Source of the DNA: Curtobacterium sp. MCLR17_036
GTDB lineage: Bacteria; Actinomycetota; Actinomycetes; Actinomycetales; Microbacteriaceae
NCBI RefSeq assembly: GCF_003234445.2
Contig: NZ_CP126269.1
Location: 1,674,001 to 1,738,000 of the forward strand
Direction of reading: 5' to 3'
DNA: 64,000 nucleotides
Notes under the pieces: model-generated
Database searches by the model: none
What the model was told of the DNA's origin: nothing
Seen by the model: only the letters and a program-made list of their open reading frames with translations
Made by a program: the position numbers and the translations under genes
Shown here: in pieces, positions 24,570 to 32,821 of the stretch
Numbering within the stretch: position 1 is the stretch's first letter
How the letters are laid out: each line of letters opens with the position of its first letter

Positions 24570-25532
24570 ATGACAGTCGAACCAGCCGATCCACGGATCA
24601 GCTTCGAGACGTCGGGGGCCGACCTCGAGGCGGCCCTGCACATGTACGAGGACGCCTACGACGGGACCGGCTTCGACGCGACCCGGACCGACCGGCCCTT
24701 CGCGTACCGGTTCCGGGTGGTCGGGGACGACGTCATGTCCTTCCGCTCGACCCGCTTCGACGCCCGCATGCAGGGCGAGATCGACGACGGCGGCGAGTAC
24801 GTCGTCAACTGGACCACCGAGGGCGGCGGTCGGATCGACATCGGCCGCGACGAGGTCGCGCTGCGCCCCGGCCACCCGGTGGTGTTCCCGACCGGACGAC
24901 CCTTCGCCTTCGACCTGCAGGACGTCCGGCAGAGCCTGGTGCAGTTCGACCGGTCGTACCTCGAGGGCATCGCGGCCGAGGTGCACGGCACCCAGCCCGG
25001 TCCGCTCGTCTTCGACCACACCGCGGCGCCCGACCCCGAGGACCTGCGCGGCTGGAACGCCCAGGTGCAGGGTGCGGCCGCGACCGTGCTCGGGACCGGC
25101 CCGGTGTCCGCCCTCGCCTTCGCCGAGACGGCCCGGGCGACCGCGCACAGCCTGCTCCGGACGTTCCCGCACCAGGTGCTCGCGCCCGAGGTGACCCTGC
25201 CCCAGGGCGCGACCGGCCGGGTCTGCGAGGCGATCGAGTACATGCACGCCCACTCGCACACCCCGATGTCGACGACCGACGTCGCCGAGTACGTCGGGCT
25301 GAGCGTCCGCGGTCTGCAACAGGCGTTCCAGCGACAGGTGGGCACCGCCCCGAACGCGATGCTCCGGGGCATCCGTCTCGACCGGGTGCGCGAGGAGCTC
25401 CGTCGCTCCTCGGCCAGCGAGACCACGGTGGCGGCGATCGCCGTGCGGTGGGGCTTCGCGCACCTCGGACGGTTCTCGGCGGCGTACGCGTCCCGCTTCG
25501 GCGAGTACCCGCGCGAGACGCTCCAGCGCTGA
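24570..25532 (+). CDS. AraC family transcriptional regulator
   Basis: A 320-aa protein. The C-terminal 95 residues contain the double helix-turn-helix of AraC/XylS proteins (MSTTDVAEYVGLSVRGLQQAF and TTVAAIAVRWGFAHLGRFSAAYASRFGEYPRETL). The N-terminal 200 residues resemble the AraC-binding-like ligand domain of the OruR/FeaR type. The effector is unknown. It may control the small hydrolase gene 31 nt downstream or act elsewhere. The start ATG 24570 follows CACGAT by 7 nt. Confidence 0.85.
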   Translation: MTVEPADPRISFETSGADLEAALHMYEDAYDGTGFDATRTDRPFAYRFRVVGDDVMSFRSTRFDARMQGEIDDGGEYVVNWTTEGGGRIDIGRDEVALRPGHPVVFPTGRPFAFDLQDVRQSLVQFDRSYLEGIAAEVHGTQPGPLVFDHTAAPDPEDLRGWNAQVQGAAATVLGTGPVSALAFAETARATAHSLLRTFPHQVLAPEVTLPQGATGRVCEAIEYMHAHSHTPMSTTDVAEYVGLSVRGLQQAFQRQVGTAPNAMLRGIRLDRVREELRRSSASETTVAAIAVRWGFAHLGRFSAAYASRFGEYPRETLQR

Positions 25533-25563
25533 CGACCGGCCCGGTCGCCGCTACGCTGGCGCG

Positions 25564-26115
25564 GTGCGCAGACCTCGACCGTGGGTGATCGTCCCCGGGA
25601 TCTGGAACTCCGACCCGGAGCACTGGCAGTCCGTCTGGCAGGACGAGCGCGGTGCCGGAGCCGTCCGCATCGAGCCGGCCTCGTGGAGCGACCCCGACCC
25701 GGCCGACTGGCGGGACGCGATCACGCGTGCCGTCCGGTCCTGCCCGGAGCCGCCGGTGCTCGTCGCGCACAGCCTCGGCGTCCTCGCCGTGGCGGACTGG
25801 CTCGCCGCCGCCGTGGGGACGGCAGCCGGCGCGTTCCTGGTCGCCCCGCCCGACCCCGCCGCGCCCGGGTTCCCGGAGGCCGCAGGGGGCTTCGCCGCCC
25901 CGCGACCGCTGCCCGACGGCGCGCACGTCCCGACGCGGATGGTCGTGAGCGACGACGACCCGTACTGCTCCGTCGACCGGGCGACGGCCTTTGCACGCAC
26001 CCTCGGTGCGACGGTGCTGCGGGTCGGCGCGCTCGGCCACGTCAACGTCGCGAGCGGGGTCGGTGCGTGGCCGGCGGGGCGCTCGCTCCTCGACGACCTC
26101 GAAGACGCGCTCTGA
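25564..26115 (+). CDS. RBBP9/YdeN-family alpha/beta hydrolase
   Basis: A 183-aa small serine hydrolase. The opening WVIVPGIWNSDPEHWQSVW is typical of the RBBP9/YdeN family, the nucleophile is in AHSLGVLA, the acid probably in SDDDPYC and the His in GALGHVN. The substrate is unknown. The GTG start follows TACGCT (25552-25557) by 6 nt, so the message is likely leaderless and made separately from the AraC gene. Confidence 0.85.
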   Translation: MRRPRPWVIVPGIWNSDPEHWQSVWQDERGAGAVRIEPASWSDPDPADWRDAITRAVRSCPEPPVLVAHSLGVLAVADWLAAAVGTAAGAFLVAPPDPAAPGFPEAAGGFAAPRPLPDGAHVPTRMVVSDDDPYCSVDRATAFARTLGATVLRVGALGHVNVASGVGAWPAGRSLLDDLEDAL

Positions 26116-26231
26116 CGCCCGCCCACACCGCGGCCGACACGCCGTTCACGTTCGGGGCGACATGTCACGGAACCCGGCGACACACCGCGGATGTCCGACG
26201 ATCCGGGCCGTGCGATATTTACCCTTCGGAC

Positions 26232-27377
26232 ATGGAGACCCAGTCCGGCGCACGCACCCCGCTCGTGGACCCGTTCGGTCGCGAGCTCGAGGAGTGGCTC
26301 CGCGACGCCCCGGCGACGCGGACGCCGTACGTGGCGGACCTGGTGGTCCCGCCCGTCACCGGCCCCGTGCAGCGGCCCGACCGCGCACCGGCCACCCCGG
26401 TCGAGGACCGTCGCCGCACGCCTGCCCACAGTACTGACGCCAGCGCCGAGCGCGATGCTGACGCCAGCGCCGAGCGCGATGCTGACGCCAGCGCCGAGCG
26501 CGGTGCCGACACCGGTACGGACACGACGTCCGTCGCTCCGGTCAGCGAGGTCACGGCGGCGACGCCGTCGGCGGGTCTGTCGGCAGCGACGACCCCGGCC
26601 CCGGCCTTCCGCCGCGACCGCGTGCGCGACCACGCCCGGCACGCCGCCTCGTGCGCGCCGTCGTTCCCGGAACCGCCGGAGCGGATCGCCCTGCGCATCG
26701 AGGACCTGGCCGTCGAGGTCGCCTCGTCGACCGGTCGCAGCACCGTCGAGCGCATCGTGCTGCTCGAGGACGAGGTCCGTCGTCGCGACGAGGACCTCGC
26801 ACGCCTCGCGGCCTGGGAGGCCACCGTCGCCGGCACCGACGACCCCGAGGTGCGCGCCGCCCGCGACTTCGCCCGCACGGTGTTCGCCGACCTGCTCGCC
26901 GACGCCGCCCTCGAGGCCGACCGCCGCGACCGGGCCGCAGCCCGCCGTGTCGCGACGACGCCCGTCCCCGTCCCCGTCGTCGTCGCTCCGGCACCCGCAC
27001 CGACCGGCCGCAGCACGTCGGCACCGCGAGCCGACATCGCGACGGCGCGCCCGGCCGTGGAGCTGGTGCTGCCGGAACGCGACGAACCCGTCCGGCCGGT
27101 GGCGGGCCTCCCGGCCGTGTCGCCGGTGTCCGCGAACACGCGACCGACGCCGCTCGTCCAGCCCGCCACCGGGCCGACCGTGATCGACCGCGCCGCGTTC
27201 GCCGCAGCGCTCACGGCGCACCAGGGCCGGACCGCGAGCACGCCCGTCGTCCTGCCGGACGCGGTCGTGCCCGCCGGCCCCGTCGCGCACGAGCCGGTTC
27301 CGCAGCAGGCCGAGGCGGAGCGCCCCGGCTGGTGGTCGCGTCTCGTGGCCCGGCTGCTGCACCTGCTCGGCCGCTGA
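26232..27377 (+). CDS. Hypothetical protein with tandem DASAERDA repeat
   Basis: A 381-aa protein of unknown function, rich in Ala, Pro, Arg and Thr and probably largely disordered. Residues about 69-92 contain three near-identical 8-residue repeats (DASAERDA). A helical, charged stretch at about 150-240 (ALRIEDLAVEVASS, VERIVLLEDEVRRRDEDLARL) could be a coiled coil. The C-terminus is basic and amphipathic (PGWWSRLVARLLHLLGR) and may touch the membrane. The ATG follows TACCCT (26220-26225) by 6 nt. It is followed by nif3 after 29 nt. Confidence 0.65.
   Translation: METQSGARTPLVDPFGRELEEWLRDAPATRTPYVADLVVPPVTGPVQRPDRAPATPVEDRRRTPAHSTDASAERDADASAERDADASAERGADTGTDTTSVAPVSEVTAATPSAGLSAATTPAPAFRRDRVRDHARHAASCAPSFPEPPERIALRIEDLAVEVASSTGRSTVERIVLLEDEVRRRDEDLARLAAWEATVAGTDDPEVRAARDFARTVFADLLADAALEADRRDRAAARRVATTPVPVPVVVAPAPAPTGRSTSAPRADIATARPAVELVLPERDEPVRPVAGLPAVSPVSANTRPTPLVQPATGPTVIDRAAFAAALTAHQGRTASTPVVLPDAVVPAGPVAHEPVPQQAEAERPGWWSRLVARLLHLLGR
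26436..26507 (+). repeat. In-frame 24-bp tandem repeat (3 units)
   Basis: Units at 26436, 26460 and 26484; the first two are identical and the third differs at two positions. The unit is a multiple of three, so copy-number change would lengthen or shorten the protein without breaking the frame. Confidence 0.9.
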
Positions 27378-27406
27378 CGGGGCGGACGCCTCGGTAGACT
27401 GACGGG

Positions 27407-28252
27407 ATGCCGACGCTCCGCGAACTCCAGGCCGTGATCGAGGACCTGTGGCCCGCCGCGGGCGCCGAGTCCTGGGACAGCGTGGGCCTGGTCGCCGGTG
27501 ACCCCGACGCCGTCGTCGAGCACGTGCACCTGGCCGTCGACGCCGTGCCGGCCACCGCGCGCGAAGCGGTCGAACTCGGAGCCGGGCTCCTCCTGACGCA
27601 CCACCCGCTGCTGCTGCGCGGGGTGACCACGATCGCCGAGACCACCTACAAGGGCAGCGTGCTCGCGACCCTGGTGCGGGGTGGCTGCGGCCTCGTCGCC
27701 GCGCACACCAACGCCGACGTCGTCACCACCGGCACCTCGGCCGTGCTCGCCGACCGCATCGGCCTGACCGAGCAGCGCCCGCTCGACGCCGGGTCCGACC
27801 CCGCGACCGGCATCGGCCGTGTAGGCGTCCTGGCGGAACCGACCACGCTCGGTGCGCTCGCCCGGCGGCTCGTCGACCTGCTGCCGCCGACCGCCACCGG
27901 CGTCCGCGTCTCCGGGGACTTCGACCAGCCCGTCCGCACCGTCGCGCTCTGCGCCGGTGCCGGTGACTCCCTGCTCGGTCACCCCGCCGTGCTCGACGCC
28001 GACGTGTACGTCACCAGCGACCTCCGCCACCACCCGGCGTCCGAGTTCCGCGAACAGGCACTGCTCCACGGCGGACCGGCCCTCGTCGACACGTCGCACT
28101 GGGCCACCGAGTGGCTCTGGCTCGACGTCGCGGCGGCGCAGCTGCGCGAGGCCGCCGGTGTCCGCGTCACCGTGAGTGACCTCCGCACCGACCCGTGGGA
28201 CTTCGCCGTCCTGCCGGCCGCCGAACCCACCACCCCCACTGAAGGAGTCTGA
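27407..28252 (+). CDS. Nif3-like dinuclear metal-centre protein
   Basis: A 281-aa Nif3/DUF34 family protein. Metal ligands are visible in LLLTHHPLLLRG, AAHTNADVV and DTSHWATEWLW. Family members form hexamers with two metals per subunit and probably act as hydrolases (GTP cyclohydrolase I type 2-like annotation is common but unproven). The ATG follows TAGACT (27395-27400) by 6 nt, a clean leaderless start. The zinc-ribbon-family gene starts 2 nt after its stop, a pairing common in actinobacteria. Confidence 0.92.
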   Translation: MPTLRELQAVIEDLWPAAGAESWDSVGLVAGDPDAVVEHVHLAVDAVPATAREAVELGAGLLLTHHPLLLRGVTTIAETTYKGSVLATLVRGGCGLVAAHTNADVVTTGTSAVLADRIGLTEQRPLDAGSDPATGIGRVGVLAEPTTLGALARRLVDLLPPTATGVRVSGDFDQPVRTVALCAGAGDSLLGHPAVLDADVYVTSDLRHHPASEFREQALLHGGPALVDTSHWATEWLWLDVAAAQLREAAGVRVTVSDLRTDPWDFAVLPAAEPTTPTEGV

Positions 28253-28254
28253 CC

Positions 28255-28989
28255 ATGAAGGCAGCACCCGAGGACCAGGTCATCCTCCTCGACCTCCAAC
28301 GACTCGACAACGACGTCACCCGGATCGCGCACCGCATCACGTCGCTGCAGAAGGGCGACCAGCTCACCGAGCTCGGCACCAGGGCCGCCGGGCTGCGCAG
28401 CGAGCTCGTCGCGGCCACCGGCGAGGTCGAGGACGCCGAGCGCGAGCTCGCACGCCTGGAGTCCGACACCGCGACCGCCCACGCCCGCATCGAGCGCGAC
28501 ACCACCATGCTGCAGAACGTGTCGAACTCGAAGGACGCCGCCGGCCTGCAGAGCGAGCTCGAGTCGCTGCAGCGGCGCATCGGCGGCCTCGAGACCGCCG
28601 AGCTCGAGATCATGGAGAACCTCGACGTGCTCCGCGCGCGGGTGGGCGACGTCGAGGCGAAGCTCGCCGAGGTCGACGCCGCACGAGCCGGGCTCGTCGC
28701 CGACCGCGACGCCGAGATCGCACGGCTGACCGGCGACAAGGACTCGGCCGAGCAGAGCCGCGCCGCCGTCGCCGCGAAGGTGCCGGCCGACCTGCTCGCG
28801 CTGTACGACCGGCAGCGCGCCCGCTACGGCTTCGGCGCCTCGCTGCTGCAGGGCGGCGTGTCCACGGCCTCCGGGGTGTCGCTCACCAACTCGGACCTGC
28901 AGGACATCCGCCGTGCCGCTCCGGACGACGTCGTGCTCTGCCCCGACAGCGACGCGATCCTGGTGCGCACGGCCGAGTCGGGTCTGTAG
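28255..28989 (+). CDS. CdsZ/zf-RING_7-type coiled-coil protein, zinc ribbon degenerate
   Basis: A 244-aa protein with a long antiparallel coiled coil (residues about 10-170) and a C-terminal region that in this family is a four-Cys zinc ribbon. Here the ribbon is degenerate: the first CxxC position reads GGVSTASGV and the second CPDSDAILVRT, leaving one Cys. It probably still binds nucleic acid or a partner through its coiled coil. It is translationally coupled to nif3 (2 nt apart). A GC-rich palindromic stretch at 28990-29025 after the stop may serve as terminator. Confidence 0.85.
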   Translation: MKAAPEDQVILLDLQRLDNDVTRIAHRITSLQKGDQLTELGTRAAGLRSELVAATGEVEDAERELARLESDTATAHARIERDTTMLQNVSNSKDAAGLQSELESLQRRIGGLETAELEIMENLDVLRARVGDVEAKLAEVDAARAGLVADRDAEIARLTGDKDSAEQSRAAVAAKVPADLLALYDRQRARYGFGASLLQGGVSTASGVSLTNSDLQDIRRAAPDDVVLCPDSDAILVRTAESGL

Positions 28990-29051
28990 CCCGGACCGGG
29001 CCCGGCCGGGCCGGCCCGGGCCTGCCCGAGCCGCGCCCCGTCTCACGCGTC

Positions 29052-29942
29052 TCAGGCGCGCAGCGCGGCGACGATGCGGTCGCGGGCTGCCGCAGCGGGA
29101 CGCGTCGGCAGCAGCGGGAACACGTGCACGGCCCCGCGGCGTTCGACGAGTTCGACGTCGACGCCGGCGGCCCGGGCCCCCGCGGCGAGCACGTGCGCGT
29201 CCGGGTTGAGGACGTCGCGCGTGCCCGTGAGCAGCAGGACCGGGCCGAGCCCGGTCGGGTCGCCCGCCAGGGGACTCACCGTCGGGTCCGTCACGGGGTG
29301 GCGCCCGGCCCACTGCGCGCCGAGGTGGCGGAGCCCGTCGACACCGAGCCACGGGTCGGACGGCAGCACCTCGGCGAGCCGCGGGTTCGCCATCGTCAGG
29401 TCGAGCGCCGGCGCGAGCAGGACGGTGCGCACTGCCCGGTGTCCGCGGTCACGGAGCGCGAGCGCGGCGGACAGGGCGATCTGGCCGCCGGCCGAGTCGC
29501 CGGCCAGGCGCACCTCGCGGCCGGTCGCCGTCGCGGCCTCGAACAGCTGCACGACGAGCGCGACGGCCGCCGCGGCATCGCCGTGGGGGAGCAGCGCGTA
29601 CAGCGGCACGGTGACCGTGGTGTTCGCCTCGGCGGCGACCTGCGCGACGAGCGCCCAGTGCTGCCGGCTGATGTCGTGCACCCACCCGCCGCCGTGGACG
29701 TACACGGTCTCGCCGACGGGCGTGGACCGGGTGGGCGTGACGGTGTACACCGGACGTCCGTGCTCGCGGCGCAGGGTGACGGCGACGTCCGGGCGCAGCC
29801 GCAGGCGCTCCGGCGGGACGGCCGGCTCGGGGTGCCGAGCGTGGCGGCGGACCTCGCGCGCGGCGCCCTCGACGGTCCGGTAGGGCCGGTTCGCCCGGGT
29901 GGCGCGCAGGTACAGCGGCGCGAGGGCTTCGGGGAGGAACAC
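29052..29942 (-). CDS. Alpha/beta hydrolase, hormone-sensitive-lipase family
   Basis: A 296-aa esterase/lipase: oxyanion HGGGW, nucleophile GDSAGG, acid in TGTRDVLNPDA, His in GAVHVFPL. I place the start at GTG 29942 because GGAAGG lies 7 nt upstream; the longer frame to 30056 would run into the 3' end of the RNase P RNA. The gene begins about 50 nt after the mature rnpB 3' end on the same strand with no clear hairpin between, so it may be transcribed by read-through. The natural substrate is unknown. Confidence 0.82.
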   Translation of the reverse strand: MFLPEALAPLYLRATRANRPYRTVEGAAREVRRHARHPEPAVPPERLRLRPDVAVTLRREHGRPVYTVTPTRSTPVGETVYVHGGGWVHDISRQHWALVAQVAAEANTTVTVPLYALLPHGDAAAAVALVVQLFEAATATGREVRLAGDSAGGQIALSAALALRDRGHRAVRTVLLAPALDLTMANPRLAEVLPSDPWLGVDGLRHLGAQWAGRHPVTDPTVSPLAGDPTGLGPVLLLTGTRDVLNPDAHVLAAGARAAGVDVELVERRGAVHVFPLLPTRPAAAARDRIVAALRA

Positions 29943-29991
29943 GTCAGCGCCTTCCGACGGTCGCCACCGCGGGCGGCGGCCCGCGGCGTGG

Positions 29992-30364
29992 TGTGGGCGA
30001 ATGGGCCGGCCGTACGCCGGGTTCTGTCCCGCCGCTCGCGCGGCGGTGACGGCCATCTCTCTCGGACCGACGTTGCCGTCGGCCTCCAGCGGTCTACCCG
30101 AGGACTCGGCGAGCAGCCTCAGCGTCCTCTGTCTGACCTTGCTCCGGGCGAGGTTTACCGAGCGGATCCGGTCACCCGGACCCCTGGTGGTCTCTTACAC
30201 CACCGTTTCACCCTTACCGACGTCGCCGCCGGCGGTCTGCTTTCTGTGGCACTGTCTCGCGGATTGCTCCGGGTGGGTGTTACCCACCGCCCTGCTCTGT
30301 GGAGCCCGGACGTTCCTCGGCACTCCCGGAGGAGTGACGCGACCGTCTCACCGACCCATTCGCA
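29992..30364 (-). ncRNA. rnpB: RNase P RNA, bacterial class A
   Basis: The minus strand reads as the catalytic RNA of RNase P, which trims tRNA 5' leaders. The P1 helix is visible as GCGAATGGGTCGG at the 5' end (from 30363) pairing with CCGGCCCATTCGC near the 3' end (30009-29997). Core signatures are GAGGAACGTCCGGGCTCC (CR-I), ACAGAAAGCAGACCGCC, GGTAAGGGTGAAACGGTGG, GTAAACC and the late CAGAACCCGGCGTACGGCCG (CR-V). The ends are set by P1 and are accurate to a few bases. Downstream on the same strand is an esterase gene; upstream are two palindromic repeats. Confidence 0.93.
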
Positions 30365-30403
30365 CGGCCAGCCTAGCGCGTGCGCCCCGGGGCCGGACCC
30401 GCC

Positions 30404-30490
30404 GAGGTCGCACGGAGTGCCGCCCGGACGGCCGTCGTCCGGCACGTCGCGCGACCCGGGGGACGCGCACGTGGCATGTCGTGCGACCTC
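30404..30490. repeat. 87-nt element with 11-bp inverted ends, copy 1
   Basis: The ends are GAGGTCGCACG and CGTGCGACCTC. Internally GTGCCG pairs with CGGCAC around CCCGGACGGCC. Between ppgK and rnpB. See copy 2 at 30556-30642, of identical length. Confidence 0.85.
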
Positions 30491-30555
30491 GGCGCCCGAC
30501 CGCGCGGGCCCCGCCGCCCGTGGACGCTGTGTGTGCGGCCGGCGGCCGAGCCGTC

Positions 30556-30642
30556 GAGGTCGCACGGAGTGCCGCCCGGACGGCCGTTCTGCGGCAGCTC
30601 GCGCGACCAGGGCGACGCGGACGCGGCGTGTCGTGCGACCTC
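30556..30642. repeat. 87-nt element with 11-bp inverted ends, copy 2
   Basis: Same 11-bp inverted ends and the same first 30 nt as copy 1; the inner stem reads GTGCCGC with GCGGCAG, so the right arm changed while pairing was largely kept. It lies just beyond the ppgK stop. Confidence 0.85.
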
Positions 30643-30683
30643 ACCGGCCGGGGACGTCGCCGGACGCCCCGCGGCCAGGTGCC

Positions 30684-31433
30684 TCAGGCGCTCTGCGCCG
30701 CCAGGGTCGCCGCGCCGATGATGCCCGCGTTGTTGCGGAGCGTCGCCGGGATGATGTCGGCCTGCAGGTCGAGGAGCGGCAGGTACTCCTCGTGCTGCTT
30801 CGAGACGCCGCCGCCGACGACGAAGAGCTCCGGGGAGAGCAGGGCCTCGAGCGTCGAGTAGTAGTGCTGCAGGCGCTTCGCCCAGTGCTTCCACGACAGG
30901 TCGTCGCGCTCCTTGGCTGCGAACGAGGCGCGCGACTCGGCGTCGTGGCCGTCGATCTCCAGGTGCCCGAGCTCGGAGTTGACGATGAGCACGCCGTCGT
31001 TGATGAGCGCGGTGCCGATCCCGGTGCCGAGCGTCGTGACGATGACGAGGCCGTCCTTGCCCTTCGCCGCGCCGAACTGCTGCTCGGCGAACCCGGCGGC
31101 GTCGGCGTCGTTGACGAAGTGGATGGAGCGGCCGAGCTCCTTCTCGAACAGTGCCTCGGCCTCGAAGCCGATCCACTTCTTCGAGACGTTGGCGGCCGAC
31201 ATGGTCTTGCCGTCACGGACGATGGCCGGGAAGCACACGCCCACCGGCACGTCGGCGGCCGGGGCGAGCTCCTCGACGATGGACTTCGCGACCGCGACGA
31301 TGTCGTGGGGCTTCCCGCCCTCGGGGGTGGCCTTCTTGATCCGGTCGGTCGTCAGTTCGCCCGAGGCGACGTCGACGATCGCGCCCTTGATGCCCGTACC
31401 GCCGATGTCGACGCCGACTGCGAGGGTGGTCAT
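30684..31433 (-). CDS. ppgK: Polyphosphate glucokinase
   Basis: A 249-aa ROK-fold kinase that phosphorylates glucose using polyphosphate (and often ATP). The phosphate-binding VGVDIGGTGIKGA opens the protein, followed by NDADAAGFAEQQFG (catalytic Asp), TLGTGIGTALI and SELGHLEIDG. SWKHWAKRLQHYYSTLEALLSPELFVVGGG is the expected C-terminal part. The ATG at 31433 has GAAAGG upstream and lies 22 nt after the map stop, so the two genes form an operon. Confidence 0.93.
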   Translation of the reverse strand: MTTLAVGVDIGGTGIKGAIVDVASGELTTDRIKKATPEGGKPHDIVAVAKSIVEELAPAADVPVGVCFPAIVRDGKTMSAANVSKKWIGFEAEALFEKELGRSIHFVNDADAAGFAEQQFGAAKGKDGLVIVTTLGTGIGTALINDGVLIVNSELGHLEIDGHDAESRASFAAKERDDLSWKHWAKRLQHYYSTLEALLSPELFVVGGGVSKQHEEYLPLLDLQADIIPATLRNNAGIIGAATLAAQSA

Positions 31434-31455
31434 GAGGAGCCTTTCGGTGGGGGTC

Positions 31456-32319
31456 TCAGGAGACGGTGAGGAGTTCCGCGCCGCGCTCGGTGACGACGAG
31501 GGTGTGCTCGAACTGGGCGGTCCAGGACTTGTCCCGCGTGGAGACCGTCCAGTCGTCGGACCAGATGTCCGCCGCCACCCCGCCGAGCGTCAGCATGGGC
31601 TCGATGGTGAACACCATGCCCGGCTCGATGACGGTGTCGTACTGCGGGGCGTCGTAGTGGGGGATGATCAGGCCGGAGTGGAAGGCCCGCCCGACGCCGT
31701 GGCCGGTGTAGTCGCGGACCACCCCGTAGCCGAAGCGCTTCGCGTACGCCTCGATGGCGCGGCCGATGACGTTGACCTGGCGACCGGGCGCCACGGCCTT
31801 GATGCCGCGCTCGAGGGCGAGTCGGGTGCGGGTGACGAGGTCCTCGACCTCCGGCGCGGCCTGCCCGACGACGAACGTGCGGTTCGTGTCGCCGTGCATG
31901 CCGTCCTTGTAGGCCGTGATGTCGATGTTGACGATGTCGCCGTCCTGCAGCACGGTGTCGTCCGGGATCCCGTGGCAGATCACCTCGTTGAGGCTCGAGC
32001 ACAACGACTTCGGGTACCCGCGGTAGCCGAGCGTCGACGGGTAGGCGCCGTGCGCGACGACGTACTCGTGCCCGATGCGGTCGAGCTCGTCGGTGGTGAC
32101 GCCCGGTCGGATCGCCGCGGCGACGGCGTCGATGGCCCGCGAGGCGATCCGGCCCGCGGTGCGGATCCGCTCGACCTCGTCCGGGGTGTAGGTGTCGCCG
32201 AGTCCGTGCTCGTGCGGTTCGACCCGGCCGACGTACTCCGGCCGCTCGATGTCCTGCGGGACGGCCAGCTGGGGGGAGACGCGGCCGGCGGTCAGGTGTC
32301 CGTGTTCGTCCCGGGGCAT
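31456..32319 (-). CDS. map: Methionine aminopeptidase type I
   Basis: A 287-aa enzyme removing N-terminal Met from nascent proteins. The five metal ligands are seen in NIDITAYKDGMHGDTNRTF (two Asp), TGHGVGRAFH (His), FTIEPML (Glu) and AQFEHTLVV (Glu); SLNEVICHGIPD holds the substrate His. A 40-residue N-terminal extension is typical of actinobacterial MapB-like forms. The ATG follows TAGAGT (32332-32327) by 7 nt, a leaderless layout. ppgK follows in the same operon. Confidence 0.95.
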   Translation of the reverse strand: MPRDEHGHLTAGRVSPQLAVPQDIERPEYVGRVEPHEHGLGDTYTPDEVERIRTAGRIASRAIDAVAAAIRPGVTTDELDRIGHEYVVAHGAYPSTLGYRGYPKSLCSSLNEVICHGIPDDTVLQDGDIVNIDITAYKDGMHGDTNRTFVVGQAAPEVEDLVTRTRLALERGIKAVAPGRQVNVIGRAIEAYAKRFGYGVVRDYTGHGVGRAFHSGLIIPHYDAPQYDTVIEPGMVFTIEPMLTLGGVAADIWSDDWTVSTRDKSWTAQFEHTLVVTERGAELLTVS

Positions 32320-32399
32320 GCGGACCACTCTAGCCGGGGCCGCGTCCGTCGCCGCGCGGGTCCCGAGCGGCCGCCCGCGTGTGCGCCGGGACGCGACCG

Positions 32400-32446
32400 C
32401 CTGGAGGCGCGGCACCGGTCCGCCGGACGGCGGTCGGGCCTCCAGG
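32400..32446. repeat. GGAGGC-family hairpin (copy 5), imperfect
   Basis: CCTGGAGGC at 32400 pairs with GCCTCCAGG ending at 32446; the middle is only partly complementary. It lies in the gap between divergent map and the 32553 gene, where no terminator is expected. Confidence 0.6.
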
Positions 32447-32552
32447 CCGTCACCCCGGGCGCGGGGCGCTCCCCGACAGCCGGCCGCACGGCGACCAGCG
32501 CGCCGTAGCGGCGCGCGGACCACCGACGCACCGCGTCGGTACGGTGGGCGGC

Positions 32553-32732
32553 ATGAGTGACGAGCGCATCGAGTCCCAGTGGTGGTTCAACGACAAGACC
32601 GGCCAGGTCGAGCAGGGGCCGCAGTCGCCGCAGCGTGACCGCATCGGCCCCTTCGCCACGCGCGAGGAAGCGCAGCACGCGCTCGACCGCATCGCCGCGA
32701 ACAACGAGAAGTGGGACGCCGAGGACCGCTGA
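32553..32732 (+). CDS. Small SPOR-like protein, 59 aa
   Basis: A 59-residue soluble protein (SQWWFNDKTGQVEQG, then RIGPFATREEAQHALDRI). The second part matches the end of a SPOR-like repeat, and such short proteins are annotated as SPOR-domain proteins in actinobacteria; peptidoglycan binding is not shown. The ATG follows TACGGT (32540-32545) by 7 nt. glnA2 begins 89 nt downstream with its own TAGCCT box at 32770. Confidence 0.7.
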   Translation: MSDERIESQWWFNDKTGQVEQGPQSPQRDRIGPFATREEAQHALDRIAANNEKWDAEDR

Positions 32733-32769
32733 CCCGCCCGGCCGCACCCCGTCCGTCCCACCGGACCAC

Positions 32770-32775
32770 TAGCCT
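32770..32775 (+). promoter_or_regulatory. Probable -10 box of glnA2
   Basis: TAGCCT 46 bp before the glnA2 ATG; a start of transcription near 32782 would leave a 40-nt leader with an AAAGG ribosome binding site. No GlnR-type site is visible in this gap. Confidence 0.4.
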
Positions 32776-32821
32776 GGGACCAGGCCCGCCCGCGGCCACC
32801 CGATACACGGAAAGGTCGTGC

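Larger units (their letters stand above)
30365..30683. other. Non-coding repeat island upstream of rnpB
   Basis: No gene. It holds the rnpB promoter region (TAGGCTGGC-like sequence just upstream of the RNA) and two copies of an 87-nt palindromic element at 30404-30490 and 30556-30642, with a 65-bp spacer between them. Confidence 0.65.

Noticed and set aside
29943..30056. Upstream extension of the esterase to ATG 30056
   Set aside because: It would enter the RNase P RNA gene, and a good ribosome site precedes GTG 29942.
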